Assembly: GCF_028069725.1 (NCBI RefSeq)
Contig: NZ_JANEWG010000013.1
Coordinates: 33,223 to 97,222 of the forward strand
DNA length: 64,000 nucleotides
Direction: 5' to 3'
Source: Citrobacter sp. Awk 4
Lineage (GTDB): Bacteria; Pseudomonadota; Gammaproteobacteria; Enterobacterales; Enterobacteriaceae
Part shown: one piece after another, positions 46,619-56,664 of the stretch
How positions within the stretch are numbered: position 1 is the stretch's first letter
How the letters are laid out: the number at the start of each line of letters is the position of its first letter
Notes under the pieces: generated by a model
Database searches by the model: none
What the model was told of the DNA's origin: nothing
Seen by the model: only the letters and a program-made list of their open reading frames with translations
Program-made: the position numbers and the translations under genes

Positions 46619-49600
46619 TCACGACTGATTAAAACGAAATAACGGTAATAAATAGTGCTGCGACTTATGGATAATGGCCTCCATGGTGTCTGACTCCAGA
46701 TGACGCCACAGGCGCTGATACCAGATGTCATCGCCTTCGCCACGCACCATCACGTTGCCTTCGTAAGCCTGCAGGAACTTCGCCCGGGCTTTTTGCAACG
46801 TGTCTTCGTCATCTACCATGGCATCATTTGCCGCGTCATAACAGGTTTTTATCCACGCACCTCCGCTTTCAGGTAGCACGAATAGCGGGGAAGACATGCC
46901 TTCCCGATAACCGTCAATCAACTGCGCCAGATATCCCTGCGCCTGTTCGGCATCCATCGGTGGAAAACGCCATTCCCCTTCTTTGCGCAGGAATAAACGG
47001 CTCTCCCCTGTTCCCCCGCACGCACAATAGACAAGATGTTCCAGCCAAAGTTGCATCCCCTGAGCAACGCTAATTAATGATGGACGCCAACGCAACAACC
47101 CATCCTCCTGTACTTGCGGTAGCCAACCGGTCAGGTGTACGCCATTGCAGATGAGATCGACTTCCATGCTCTGGCCAGGCTGGCGACAGGCAATGACTCT
47201 ATTAGCAAGTTCTTGCATTTCCTGATGTTGCGTATCCCAGAGTATTTCGCCAAACGCGCCATAGGGCAGACTGCCAGCCGCACGGACCCGGCGAAACAGG
47301 CGTTCGGCATCTTCCTGCTGCACAAGCGCGTTTAGCAACTGCTGATTGAGCTGATAACGACTTAACCCCTCCAGGGTGAATGGCTCAGTTTCAGGAATAT
47401 CACTCTCTTCAGCGCGGAAGTTCACCCGCAGGCGCATCTGGAAAAACGCGCGTACCGGATGCGCCCAGAATCGCTGCAACTCTTCCAGTGTGAGTGTTTC
47501 AGGCATGTCAAAGGGTAAAGGCTGTACAAAATTCGTATGCGCCTCCCCGGACTGATTCGCCGCTGGCAACCACTCACGCGCATAGCTTTGCCACTCACCA
47601 GGCAGATAGTTTTGTGCATCAAAAGGCATACGGGTATGCAAGTGGACGATGTGCGCTTTTACACGCGCCTCGCTCTCATCAGAGGTCAGTAATGCATCAC
47701 CAGGCAAATAGTGACTTTGGCCGATGTAATCCATCAACTCCTGGACCAGAACTGACGGGAATCGTTCGCTGTTATCCTGAATGGAACGCCCAATGTAGCT
47801 GATGTAGAGCGTCTGTTGCGCGGAGATGAGCGCTTCAAGAAACAGGTACCGATCGTCATCGCGGCGACTGCGGTCCCCACGCTTCGATTTTTGACTCATC
47901 AGATCAAAACCGAGAGGCGCCAGTTGTCGGGGGTATACCCCATCGTTCATACCGAGCAGGCACACCACCTTGAAAGGAATAGAACGCATAGGCATCAGCG
48001 TACAGATATTCACCGGCCCGGCAAGAAAACGCTGGCTGATGCGTTCTTGATCTAATCGCTGCGCCAGCTCATCGCGCAGCAGAGTCAGCGGTATCGCTTC
48101 GGCATACTCCGCTCCCAGACCTTCAGAAATAATGGCTTTCCACTGATCTTTAATCAGCGTCATAGCCGCTTCGGTATCCACATCCGGCAGGAAGAAATCA
48201 TTAAGCATGTCACTGCAAATCGGCAGCCAGGCGTCCAGAGGACGTTCCTGCGCCAGTTCCCGACGCCATTTATTCAACTGCATCAGTAACGAGGCCAGAT
48301 GACCTACCAGCTCGGCAATCAAACCGCTGGATTCGTCATACGGAAGAACCGACTGCCACTCTCCCTGCGCGCTTTCCATGGCGTATCCCAGCAACATGCG
48401 CGTCAAACCAAATTGCCAGGTGTGCTGACCGGTGGCAGGTAGTGCTAACTCGCGGACGTTGTCATCATCAATCCCCCAACGAATTCCCGATTCATTGACC
48501 CACAAGCGAAGATAACGCAACCCTTCTTCATTGATGTTAAAACGCGCTGCCAGAACAGGGACATCCAGCAATGCCAGCACATCTTCAGAGACAAAGCGGC
48601 TATCCGGTAACGAAAGCAAACTGATAAATGCCTGCAGAACCGGGTGCGACTGACGGGCGCGACGATCCGAAATGGCATAAGGCAAATAGCGTTCCGCTGG
48701 CGCGCTGCCGAACACCGACTGAATAAACGGACTGTAGCTGTCGATATCCGCCACCATGACAATAATGTCCCGCGGTGTCAGCGTGGGGTCAGCTTCCAGC
48801 ATGGTAAGCAGACGGTCATGCAATATTTCAACTTCTCGCTGCGGACTGTGGCAGACGTGAAAGCTCACACTGTTGTCGTTCGGATCGAGCAGTCGTTTGT
48901 TGTCGCTATGGGAATACTCTTCAAGATTCACCCCAGCCACCGCTTTGCTTTCCAGCTCAAGGATGTCTGACTGAATGTTATGCAGCAGATTGTCCGGTGT
49001 GATATCAACGAACGCATCCAGCTCCTGCGCGCTGTCCAGCTCGGAAAGCAGATAAATATAATCCCGCCCCAGTTTTCCCCATGACGCTAACAGGGGATTC
49101 CCAACGTCCTGTTCGCCGTCGCTGTTAAATAAACCCTCGGCGTTTTGAGCGTCGCGAAATAACGGTAAATGGCGGTCTTCAAAGCTGTGACGACGCTGGC
49201 GAGCCATCAGCTTTGCCAGATATGCCGGATCTTTGATGTCCCCCCAGTAGTAGCGACACGGGTTGGTAAACAGCAGGTGGATTTCGATATGTTTACCCAG
49301 CGCCTGTAGCGCCTGGAGATAAACAGGCGGCAGTGCGGAAATACCACAAATAAAGACACGTGAAGGCAATCCCGCCGGGCAGGTTGTTGCGTTTTCCAGT
49401 GTCTGAATAAAACGCTGATAGAGATTGGCACGATGCCAGCGGGGCTGCCCTAGTTCCTCTGTGTAGTCGACAAGCGCCTTCCACAAAGGTGCTTGCCAGA
49501 TTTGGGCCTCTCCCAGCCCCTCCACCAGACGCCCTGCTTCCCAGTGCGTGAGCCAGTCCGGGCGGAAAACCAGATACTGGTCAAAAAGATCTGCTGCGCG

Positions 49601-49987
49601 AGAAGAAAGCTGAAACAGTTTGCGTTTGTCTGTGTCGTCAATCAGGTAGTGACGCAATAGGGCAAAGTCATCCCGATGCAGCAGTTGCGGCAGCAAAGTC
49701 ATTAACTTCCAGCTCATGCTCTGCTTGCTAAAAGCGCTTTCTTTGGGGATCTCCGGCAGCACGCGCACGAACATATCCCAGATAAAACTCGCAGGCAGCG
49801 GAAAATCAATATTGGCGGCAATGCCAAATTTCTGTGAAAGGGTCATCTGTAGCCACTGCGCCATACCGGTGCTCTGAACCAGTATCATCTCCGGCTCAAA
49901 CGGATCGTCCAGACGCTCGCGCTCGACGATATATTCCATCAACGCTTCCAGCACATCCAGACGATTGGAGTGGTAGACCCTTAACAT
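46619..49987 (-). CDS. recC: Exodeoxyribonuclease V subunit gamma, RecC
   Basis: RecC recognises Chi and holds the RecBCD complex together; it has a dead helicase/nuclease fold. The 1122 residues match E. coli. N-terminal MLRVYHSNRLDVLEALMEYI is typical, with STGMAQWLQMTLSQKFGIAANIDFPLPA, ISDRRARQSHPVLQAFISLL and LLGMNDGVYPRQLAPLGFDLM further on. No Walker A motif is seen, as expected. It is separated from ptrA by 177 bases, and from ppdC by 12 bases, so it can be read with the ppd genes. Confidence 0.97.
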   Translation of the reverse strand: MLRVYHSNRLDVLEALMEYIVERERLDDPFEPEMILVQSTGMAQWLQMTLSQKFGIAANIDFPLPASFIWDMFVRVLPEIPKESAFSKQSMSWKLMTLLPQLLHRDDFALLRHYLIDDTDKRKLFQLSSRAADLFDQYLVFRPDWLTHWEAGRLVEGLGEAQIWQAPLWKALVDYTEELGQPRWHRANLYQRFIQTLENATTCPAGLPSRVFICGISALPPVYLQALQALGKHIEIHLLFTNPCRYYWGDIKDPAYLAKLMARQRRHSFEDRHLPLFRDAQNAEGLFNSDGEQDVGNPLLASWGKLGRDYIYLLSELDSAQELDAFVDITPDNLLHNIQSDILELESKAVAGVNLEEYSHSDNKRLLDPNDNSVSFHVCHSPQREVEILHDRLLTMLEADPTLTPRDIIVMVADIDSYSPFIQSVFGSAPAERYLPYAISDRRARQSHPVLQAFISLLSLPDSRFVSEDVLALLDVPVLAARFNINEEGLRYLRLWVNESGIRWGIDDDNVRELALPATGQHTWQFGLTRMLLGYAMESAQGEWQSVLPYDESSGLIAELVGHLASLLMQLNKWRRELAQERPLDAWLPICSDMLNDFFLPDVDTEAAMTLIKDQWKAIISEGLGAEYAEAIPLTLLRDELAQRLDQERISQRFLAGPVNICTLMPMRSIPFKVVCLLGMNDGVYPRQLAPLGFDLMSQKSKRGDRSRRDDDRYLFLEALISAQQTLYISYIGRSIQDNSERFPSVLVQELMDYIGQSHYLPGDALLTSDESEARVKAHIVHLHTRMPFDAQNYLPGEWQSYAREWLPAANQSGEAHTNFVQPLPFDMPETLTLEELQRFWAHPVRAFFQMRLRVNFRAEESDIPETEPFTLEGLSRYQLNQQLLNALVQQEDAERLFRRVRAAGSLPYGAFGEILWDTQHQEMQELANRVIACRQPGQSMEVDLICNGVHLTGWLPQVQEDGLLRWRPSLISVAQGMQLWLEHLVYCACGGTGESRLFLRKEGEWRFPPMDAEQAQGYLAQLIDGYREGMSSPLFVLPESGGAWIKTCYDAANDAMVDDEDTLQKARAKFLQAYEGNVMVRGEGDDIWYQRLWRHLESDTMEAIIHKSQHYLLPLFRFNQS

Positions 49988-49999
49988 AGAAACTCCTGG

Positions 50000-50323
50000 C
50001 TACTGACTTGTTGGGCAATGTAAGCGCGTCATTTGGCCTTGTCTGCCCAGGGGAGAAATAAGTTTACTACTGATGCTGACACATCCCGCCGATGTTGTCT
50101 GCATTCGGCTAACCTGCCAGTTCTCAGGCGGTGAAAATGAACGCTGCGCCGTTTGCTGCCAGGCGTTTCGCCAAAGCTGCTGATACTGGCTTTTGACAGC
50201 AAAACCCTTCATTAACTCGCGTTGATAGCCTGACAGTGCGGTCACGACCATCACCATTAACAGCAGCGCCAGCATCACTTCCGGTAAGCTAAAACCACGT
50301 TGCGTATTCAGGGTATCTGGCAT
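50000..50323 (-). CDS. ppdC: Prepilin peptidase-dependent protein C (type II pseudopilin-like)
   Basis: A 107-residue pilin-like protein. I choose the ATG at 50323 ([20 protein letters not shown]). The prepilin site is G/FSLPE, followed by one hydrophobic helix ([18 protein letters not shown]). Its C-terminal part is small and has a single cysteine pair. It overlaps the end of ygdB. The four genes ppdA-ppdB-ygdB-ppdC form an operon of minor pseudopilins whose role in enterobacteria is unclear. It lies just before recC. Confidence 0.92.
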   Translation of the reverse strand: MPDTLNTQRGFSLPEVMLALLLMVMVVTALSGYQRELMKGFAVKSQYQQLWRNAWQQTAQRSFSPPENWQVSRMQTTSAGCVSISSKLISPLGRQGQMTRLHCPTSQ

Positions 50324-50715
50324 AACAAATCCTTGTTTAATGGACAAAAATCACTCCAACCCTGCGGGGAAAAGATCATCCGCCCCTCCACGACATTGCC
50401 AAGACGCCAAAGGGAAACGCCCTCATAATGTGCAATCAGCAATAACACATCATCAGAAAGCACACGCAGGCAAACGCGCGCCGCCGTCGACGAATACGCC
50501 CGACACTGCACTGCGGGTTGGAGCTGCCAGGGCTGTACTCTTCCCCACTCCATCGCTGATTGCACAACGGCCTGGCGTTGTAATGACTGACTTTCCATTG
50601 CGACGCGGTTCGTGAAACTCACCTGTTGTTGATTCATCCCCTGAAGCATCAAACTCCCCAGAATCAGCAGCAACAGCACCATTGCCAGCGACGATATGCC
50701 CTGTTCACGATTCAC
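50308..50715 (-). CDS. ygdB: YgdB, DUF2509 pilin-operon protein
   Basis: A 135-residue protein starting at the GTG at 50715, whose GTGA overlaps the ppdB stop. It has a short positively charged N-terminus and one hydrophobic segment ([20 protein letters not shown]), similar to pseudopilins and to PilX/GspK-like minor subunits, but it lacks the G/FxxxE site. E. coli YgdB is described as DUF2509. Its presence inside the ppd operon suggests a part in the same assembly; no direct function is known. Confidence 0.9.
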   Translation of the reverse strand: MNREQGISSLAMVLLLLILGSLMLQGMNQQQVSFTNRVAMESQSLQRQAVVQSAMEWGRVQPWQLQPAVQCRAYSSTAARVCLRVLSDDVLLLIAHYEGVSLWRLGNVVEGRMIFSPQGWSDFCPLNKDLLCQIP

Positions 50716-51275
50716 TGATTGAACCCCGTGACACTGTAATCAGCCTCAATGGCTATCCGGGGTTCCGATTTGGTCGCCCCTCGCAAATGAACAGTGAAGA
50801 TGGGTAAAAAACCCGCTATTTTCTGGCGTTCAACCTGAAACGTCGTTATCAGGAGAGTCTCAGGGTCGGTCATTTTATCCCACCCTTTGCCTTCACATGA
50901 CGCCGCCCCGCGTAGCGTTTCAAGCGTCTTATCTTTTAACCGAAATCCGGTCTGTTCAGCGTCTTTAACCGGCAACGTGTCCCAGACGCCGTTATTGTTT
51001 GCATCCCACTGCGCAATGACGCAGTCCCCCTGTCCGGTAATCGCCAGCCCAACACCTGCGCATTTTCCACGACAATATCCCGCTCGCTGTAGATGCTTTG
51101 CCACGGTATAGACGCGTTGCCAGATCTCATCCTCCAGCGAAAACTTACGCGTGTTGTATAAAATCTCACGCTGTAAGCCAGGCAAAAACCGCGCAGCGCC
51201 CATCAGTAAAACACTGCTAATCGCCATCGCTATCATCACTTCCAGCAGTGAAAAACCCCGTTCGTCTACCGACAT
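50712..51275 (-). CDS. ppdB: Prepilin peptidase-dependent protein B (pseudopilin-like)
   Basis: A 187-residue pseudopilin ([20 protein letters not shown]) with a type IV prepilin cleavage site G/FSLLE followed by a hydrophobic helix. The mature part resembles PilW/GspJ-like minor pilins and has several cysteines. It overlaps ppdA by about 10 bases and ygdB by 4, so the operon is tightly coupled. No prepilin peptidase gene lies in the window. Confidence 0.93.
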   Translation of the reverse strand: MSVDERGFSLLEVMIAMAISSVLLMGAARFLPGLQREILYNTRKFSLEDEIWQRVYTVAKHLQRAGYCRGKCAGVGLAITGQGDCVIAQWDANNNGVWDTLPVKDAEQTGFRLKDKTLETLRGAASCEGKGWDKMTDPETLLITTFQVERQKIAGFLPIFTVHLRGATKSEPRIAIEADYSVTGFNQ

Positions 51276-51736
51276 ACATCCCCTTCATCGCGCTCGCAAA
51301 GTCGGATCCGTCCCATCCCGGAGACGATCACTCGCCATTCACCTGCGGCATTTCTCAGATAAATATGCCCAGCCCACGCGGTATTTCGTAAACCGAAAAA
51401 TGCCAGCGACGGTGTAATGTCCACCACCTCGACATCGCCCCATAACGGCGTAAAGACGAAAGCGCTCTTTGTTGAACAGGTGCTTTGTGGGACAACCGAA
51501 CTGATGAAACACCATGATGTGCCCTCCCTGTTGATGCTGATAACATGGTCCCGGTTATGCCAATTGGCGTCTTCACGCAGTTGCAGCAAGTAGTCACGTA
51601 CCTGAAAGGCGGTTTGCCACAGACGCTGCTGTTGCTGCCAACGTTGCCAGCCATAAAGCCCCGTAGCGCTCAGGACAGCAATCAGGATCATCGTCACCAT
51701 CATTTCAATAAGCGTGTAACCCCGTTGTTTTTTCAT
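51266..51736 (-). CDS. ppdA: Prepilin peptidase-dependent protein A (pseudopilin-like)
   Basis: A 156-residue pilin-like protein, first of the operon. [20 protein letters not shown] has the cleavage site G/YTLIE and the conserved Glu at position +5. The C-terminal domain has a cysteine set typical of the FimT/GspH class ([22 protein letters not shown]). The start codon is the ATG at 51736. No clear promoter was picked out in the 135 bases between it and the thyA terminator. Confidence 0.93.
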   Translation of the reverse strand: MKKQRGYTLIEMMVTMILIAVLSATGLYGWQRWQQQQRLWQTAFQVRDYLLQLREDANWHNRDHVISINREGTSWCFISSVVPQSTCSTKSAFVFTPLWGDVEVVDITPSLAFFGLRNTAWAGHIYLRNAAGEWRVIVSGMGRIRLCERDEGDVCR

Positions 51737-51871
51737 GACGGCAGTATGGAACGATGAGAAATAAACACGAGGGGAGAATTCAGACGGTGCGAGACGCTAC
51801 GAGGAGTGTTTAGGCTTTTGCAGTACGTTGCAACAATTCGGGAATCCGCGTCGAATCAGAGAAATTATCGC

Positions 51872-51899
51872 AAAAAAAACCGACGCACGTTGGCGTCGG
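51872..51899 (-). terminator. Terminator of thyA
   Basis: Minus strand CCGACGC / GCGTCGG stem with a 6-base loop followed by eight T, 21 bases past the thyA stop. Confidence 0.9.
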
Positions 51900-51919
51900 T
51901 GATGACAACGTTATCGCCG

Positions 51920-52714
51920 TCAGATGGCAACTGGCGCTTTAATGCCCGGATGTGGATCGTAGCCTTCAATCTCGAAGTCTTCGAAACGATAATCGAAGAG
52001 AGAGTCTGGCTTACGCTTGATCACCAGTTTCGGCAATACACGCGGTTCGCGGCTCAGCTGCAGATGCGTCTGTTCCATATGATTGCTGTACAAATGGGTA
52101 TCCCCGCCCGTCCAGACAAAGTCGCCCACTTCCAGGTCGCACTGCTGCGCCATCATATGCACCAGCAACGCATAGCTGGCGATGTTGAACGGAAGCCCGA
52201 GAAAAACGTCGCAGGAGCGCTGATAAAGCTGACAAGAGAGCTTGCCATCCGCTACGTAAAACTGGAAGAAGGCATGACACGGCGCCAGCGCCATTTTATC
52301 CAGTTCGCCCACGTTCCACGCAGAAACAATAATACGGCGGGAATCCGGGTCGTTTTTCAACTGGTTAAGCACGGTGGTGATTTGGTCGATATGGCGACCA
52401 TCCGGCGTTGGCCATGCACGCCACTGCTTACCGTAAACCGGACCTAAATTACCGTTTTCGTCAGCCCACTCATCCCAGATTGAGACATTGTTTTCATGCA
52501 GGTACGCAACATTGGTGTCGCCCTGTAAGAACCACAGCAGCTCATGGATGATGGAACGCAAATGGCAGCGTTTTGTCGTCACCAGCGGGAACCCTTCCTG
52601 CAGATTAAAACGCATCTGATGACCAAAAATGGACAGCGTTCCAGTACCTGTACGATCGTTTTTCTGCGTGCCGTCATCCAGCACTTTTTGCATCAGTTCT
52701 AAATACTGTTTCAT
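51920..52714 (-). CDS. thyA: Thymidylate synthase ThyA
   Basis: ThyA methylates dUMP to dTMP with 5,10-methylenetetrahydrofolate. The 264 residues equal the E. coli length. The active cysteine is in [20 protein letters not shown] near residue 146. The folate site [20 protein letters not shown] and the phosphate site ([13 protein letters not shown]) are intact. It is the last gene of the lgt-thyA pair, 6 bases after lgt, and ends in a strong terminator. Confidence 0.98.
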   Translation of the reverse strand: MKQYLELMQKVLDDGTQKNDRTGTGTLSIFGHQMRFNLQEGFPLVTTKRCHLRSIIHELLWFLQGDTNVAYLHENNVSIWDEWADENGNLGPVYGKQWRAWPTPDGRHIDQITTVLNQLKNDPDSRRIIVSAWNVGELDKMALAPCHAFFQFYVADGKLSCQLYQRSCDVFLGLPFNIASYALLVHMMAQQCDLEVGDFVWTGGDTHLYSNHMEQTHLQLSREPRVLPKLVIKRKPDSLFDYRFEDFEIEGYDPHPGIKAPVAI

Positions 52715-52720
52715 GGTTCC

Positions 52721-53596
52721 TCAGGAAACGTGTTGCTGTGGGCTGCGACGGTACGCCCAAACCATCATGATGATACCCGCGACAATCATTGGGATAGAGA
52801 GAATCTGCCCCATGCTGATGTACTGTACCCAGGCGCCGGTAAATTGCTGATCCGGTTGGCGGAAAAATTCAACGATGATACGAAACGCACCATAGCCAAT
52901 CAGGAATAAGCCAGAAACGGCACCCATCGGACGCGGTTTACGGATGAACAGGTTAAGGATGATAAACAGCACAATCCCTTCCAGTACCATCTCATAAAGC
53001 TGGGAAGCATGACGCGGCAGCGCGCCGTAAGTATCGAAAATGGACTGCCACTGCGGGTTGGTTTGCAGCAGCAAAATATCTTCTGTACGAGAACCCGGGA
53101 ACAACATGGCATACGGGAAGCTTGGGTCGACACGTCCCCATAGCTCACCATTAATAAAGTTACCCAGACGCCCCGCGCCCAGGCCAAACGGAATCAGCGG
53201 CGCAATAAAATCAGAGACCTGGAAGAAGCTACGCTTCGTGCGTCTGGCGAAGATAATCATGACCAGAATTACGCCGATAAGGCCGCCGTGGAAGGACATA
53301 CCACCATCCCAGACGCGGAACAGATAGAGCGGATTATCCAGAAACAGCTCGAAGTTATAGAACAGCACATAACCAATACGCCCGCCGAGGAAGACCCCAA
53401 GGAAGCCCGCATAGAGTAGGTTTTCAACTTCGTTTTTGGTCCAGCCACTACCAGGACGATTAGCACGGCGAGTTGCCAGCCACATCGCGAAGACAAACCC
53501 CACTAAATACATCAAGCCGTACCAGTGAAGAGCGACGGGGCCAATTGAGAAAATGACCGGATCGAACTCCGGAAAATGCAGATAGCTACTGGTCAT
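52721..53596 (-). CDS. lgt: Prolipoprotein diacylglyceryl transferase Lgt
   Basis: Lgt attaches diacylglycerol from phosphatidylglycerol to the lipobox cysteine of prelipoproteins in the inner membrane. The 291 residues contain about seven membrane spans. The Lgt signature [19 protein letters not shown] is near residues 140-160, and [11 protein letters not shown] near residues 100-110 holds the essential His. The ATG at 53596 gives the E. coli start ([19 protein letters not shown]). It is transcribed with thyA. Its substrates in the window include MltA, YgdI and YgdR. Confidence 0.97.
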   Translation of the reverse strand: MTSSYLHFPEFDPVIFSIGPVALHWYGLMYLVGFVFAMWLATRRANRPGSGWTKNEVENLLYAGFLGVFLGGRIGYVLFYNFELFLDNPLYLFRVWDGGMSFHGGLIGVILVMIIFARRTKRSFFQVSDFIAPLIPFGLGAGRLGNFINGELWGRVDPSFPYAMLFPGSRTEDILLLQTNPQWQSIFDTYGALPRHASQLYEMVLEGIVLFIILNLFIRKPRPMGAVSGLFLIGYGAFRIIVEFFRQPDQQFTGAWVQYISMGQILSIPMIVAGIIMMVWAYRRSPQQHVS

Positions 53597-53759
53597 CTAT
53601 CACCACAATTTCTTGTTATTTCGCTGAAATCAGACAGCGACTGATAAGCGCGCCTGAAGGTTACAGGCGCTCCAAAGGTGCGAATAATAGCACAAGGGGT
53701 GCATCGGCGATGCCGGGAAGATGTAAAAGATCTGTATAGGCTATCAATGACATATCCAG

Positions 53760-53862
53760 GAATAGCGGATGGCGCTGCGCATACCAGGCCTACAGACGAA
53801 GCGCAATCAATTGAGAACGCCACAGTTTGTAGGCCGGATAAGGTGATTTTGCCGCCATCCAG
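53760..53862. repeat. REP/BIME pair between ptsP and lgt
   Basis: GCGGATGGCGCTGCGCATACCAGGCCTACAG and GTAGGCCGGATAAGGTGATTTTGCCGCCATCC form an inverted pair of REP units. They fill half of the 278-base gap between ptsP and lgt on the minus strand. The other half of the gap has no feature I recognise. Confidence 0.85.
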
Positions 53863-53874
53863 TAAAAACGCCTG

Positions 53875-56121
53875 TCACAGTCCCCCGCGAATTAAACCAC
53901 CCATCCCGCGACGTTCCATAAATGCCGCCACCTGATGACGCACTTCGGTGGCCAGCTGCGCTTCCAGACTACGTTGGGCAAGGGTTTGCGCTTCGTCAAA
54001 ATCAATATGGCGCAACAGATATTTCACACGTGCGACCGAACGACCGTTCATCGACAAATGCCGGAAGCCCAAACCGATTAGGATCACGACGCACATGGGA
54101 TCACCCGCCATTTCGCCGCACAGACGCAGATCGATGTCGTTTTTTTCCGCTTCCTGGGCGATCATCGCCAATGCACGTAACATCCCTGGATGCAGACTGT
54201 CATAAATACTGGCGACCCGGGTGTTGTTACGATCGACCGCCAGAATGTATTGGGTTAAATCGTTGGTCCCCACCGAGATAAAGTCGACTCGATTCGCCAG
54301 GTGCGGCAGCATGAACACCATCGAGGGCACTTCCAGCATGATGCCAATTCGCGGTTTCGGGATCGCGTAACCGATCATCTCTTCCACTTCGCGTCCTGCG
54401 CGTTCAATCAGGCGGCGCGCTTCATCCACTTCATCAATGCTGGTCACCATCGGCAGCAAAATGCTCAAATTACCGGTCGCCGCATTGGCACGCAGCATCG
54501 CACGCACCTGGATCAAAAAGATCTCTGGTTGATCGAGCGTGATGCGGATCCCACGCCAGCCCAGGCACGGATTTTCTTCGCTGATCGGCATGTAGGGCAA
54601 TTGCTTATCCGCTCCGACATCCAGCGTACGCAGCGTCACCGGTTTGTCGTTGAACATCTGCAGCATGCCCTGATACTGCGCAACCTGCTCTTCTTCCGAT
54701 GGAAAACCGCTTTGCAACATGAAGGGGATTTCGGTGCGATAAAGCCCAATACCGTCGATCCGGGCACCCAGTTTCTCTTCATGCTCCGGACTCAGACCGG
54801 CGTTGAGCATCACCTTCACCCGCTCGCCGCTTTTCAGTTGCGCCGGGAGATTAACGTCATCTTCCGCCAGACGGCTTAGCTCGATCTCTTCACTGATAAG
54901 GCGCTGATATTCCTGAATCAATACCGGTTCAGGGTCCACCAACAATTCACCGCGATAGCCATCAACCACCAGCGTACGACGGTGCAAAACTGACGGTTGA
55001 ATATCCGCACCCATAACGGTCGGAATACCGAGCGCACGCACCATTATCGCCGCATGTGAGTTGGCCGCACCGTCACGCACCACGACACCCACCAGCCTGT
55101 CCTGGGGCAGTTCGGCCAGCGTCGTTGCGGAAAGTTCGTCAGCCACCAGCACAAAGCGTTCAGGCCAGGCGTTGGGTCCCTGAATGGAATCATCAAGGTG
55201 GAACAGCAGTCGCTGGCCCAGCGTACGTAAATCGCCGGCGCGTTCTTTGAGATACACATCGGTTAATGCGGCAAACTGTTCCGCAAACTTCTCGATGATC
55301 TTTTTGACAGCCCACTCTGCGACCGATCCATTGTCGACCTCGGCGAACAGTTCCCGACGCAGCCGGGCATCCGAAAGCAAATGCGAGTAGAGATCAAAGA
55401 TAGCCGCCGTCTCTTTCTGCGCACCGGCAGCGAAACGCTTGCTGTAACGGCGGAATTCATTTGCCGCTTCTTCAAGCGCCCCGGTCAGTCGTTCTCGCTC
55501 AAGCGCCGCATCCAGCGTCGAGGCTTCATAAACCTGTTCCATTAGCGGCAACGTGGCATCCTGCCAGCCTTCGGCAATCGCCACCCCAGGTGCTGCGGGC
55601 AGCGCGCGAATTCGTGTCTGTCGGTATTGACCAAACAGCGCGTTGAGCTGGGACTGGGAAAGAATGGCCGCCATTTGAGTGGCAAGCGTCACCAGGAAAG
55701 ATTCTTCGCTTTCATCGTACTGACGCAGCTCACGCTGCTGTACAACTAACACGCCTAAAAGTTGCCGACGCTGAATGATCGGCACACCTAAAAACGCGCG
55801 GAAGCGTTCTTCTTTCACGGAAGGAATGTATTTAAAGCTGGGGTGTTTTTGCGCATCAGCAAGGTTGATCGGTTCCGCCAGCCTGCCGACCAGGCCGACG
55901 ATACCTTCATCAAACGCGAGCGCGACTGTGCGACCACGTGGTTTTTTTAGCCCCCGGGTCGCCATCAGGTAATAACAACGTCGGTCATGGTCGGCGAGAT
56001 ATACCGAACAGACCTCAGTGTCCATCGCAAGACAGATGTCAGTGACCAGAATATTAAGCGCCTCATTGAGGCGCGGAGCACTGGCCACCTTTTCGACTAT
56101 TTCTCGCAGGCGGGTGAGCAT
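53875..56121 (-). CDS. ptsP: Enzyme I-Ntr, PtsP (nitrogen phosphotransferase)
   Basis: PtsP takes phosphate from phosphoenolpyruvate and gives it to NPr, the start of the nitrogen-related PTS chain. The 748 residues carry an N-terminal GAF domain (about 1-150) that senses glutamine and 2-oxoglutarate. Then come the EI domains: phospho-His in GAANSHAAIMVRALG near residue 356, and the C-terminal PEP-binding half with FISVGTNDLTQYILAVDRNN and RLCGEMAGDPMC. The start is the ATG at 56121. It follows rppH by 12 bases and both run the same way. Confidence 0.97.
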   Translation of the reverse strand: MLTRLREIVEKVASAPRLNEALNILVTDICLAMDTEVCSVYLADHDRRCYYLMATRGLKKPRGRTVALAFDEGIVGLVGRLAEPINLADAQKHPSFKYIPSVKEERFRAFLGVPIIQRRQLLGVLVVQQRELRQYDESEESFLVTLATQMAAILSQSQLNALFGQYRQTRIRALPAAPGVAIAEGWQDATLPLMEQVYEASTLDAALERERLTGALEEAANEFRRYSKRFAAGAQKETAAIFDLYSHLLSDARLRRELFAEVDNGSVAEWAVKKIIEKFAEQFAALTDVYLKERAGDLRTLGQRLLFHLDDSIQGPNAWPERFVLVADELSATTLAELPQDRLVGVVVRDGAANSHAAIMVRALGIPTVMGADIQPSVLHRRTLVVDGYRGELLVDPEPVLIQEYQRLISEEIELSRLAEDDVNLPAQLKSGERVKVMLNAGLSPEHEEKLGARIDGIGLYRTEIPFMLQSGFPSEEEQVAQYQGMLQMFNDKPVTLRTLDVGADKQLPYMPISEENPCLGWRGIRITLDQPEIFLIQVRAMLRANAATGNLSILLPMVTSIDEVDEARRLIERAGREVEEMIGYAIPKPRIGIMLEVPSMVFMLPHLANRVDFISVGTNDLTQYILAVDRNNTRVASIYDSLHPGMLRALAMIAQEAEKNDIDLRLCGEMAGDPMCVVILIGLGFRHLSMNGRSVARVKYLLRHIDFDEAQTLAQRSLEAQLATEVRHQVAAFMERRGMGGLIRGGL

Positions 56122-56133
56122 AATTTGCGTGGC

Positions 56134-56664
56134 TTAACCTCTTTTACGTCGATAAGCAGGTGCACTTTGCGGCTTAGGGGTACTTTCCTGAAGCGCCATC
56201 ACAACACTTGCGAACTCTTTCATCACCCTGCGGTAGACATCGCGTTTAAATGATACCACCTGTCGGACCGGATACCAGTAACTCACCCAGCGCCAGCCAT
56301 CGAACTCAGGAGTGCTGCTGGTTTGCATATTGATTTCCGCGTCACCGCTCATCAGTTGCAGTAGAAACCATTTCTGTTTCTGGCCGATACACACCGGCTT
56401 CGTATCCCAACGCACCAAACGTTTCGGTAACTTGTAACGCAACCAGTTGCGAGTAGATGCAAGGATCCGCACATCTTTGCGGCTTAACCCTACCTCTTCA
56501 AACAGTTCCCGGTACATCGCCTGTTCTGCTGATTCTCCTGGATTGATTCCACCTTGCGGGAATTGCCAGGAGTGCTGACCAAACCGCCGGGCCCACATAA
56601 CCTGCCCCTGACGATTACAAATTACGATCCCTACATTTGGGCGGTAGCCATCGTCATCAATCAC
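56134..56664 (-). CDS. rppH: RNA pyrophosphohydrolase RppH (Nudix)
   Basis: RppH removes pyrophosphate from the 5' triphosphate of mRNAs and so begins RNase E-dependent decay. The 176 residues hold the Nudix box [23 protein letters not shown] near residues 37-59. The N-terminus [20 protein letters not shown] is typical of RppH/NudH. The C-terminal tail is basic ([13 protein letters not shown]). It is first in the rppH-ptsP unit. Upstream is the long DnaA-box-containing intergenic region. Confidence 0.97.
   Translation of the reverse strand: MIDDDGYRPNVGIVICNRQGQVMWARRFGQHSWQFPQGGINPGESAEQAMYRELFEEVGLSRKDVRILASTRNWLRYKLPKRLVRWDTKPVCIGQKQKWFLLQLMSGDAEINMQTSSTPEFDGWRWVSYWYPVRQVVSFKRDVYRRVMKEFASVVMALQESTPKPQSAPAYRRKRG

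Noticed and set aside
53597..53759. Possible small gene between ptsP and lgt
   Set aside because: Frames are short and overlap REP sequence; no ribosome site.
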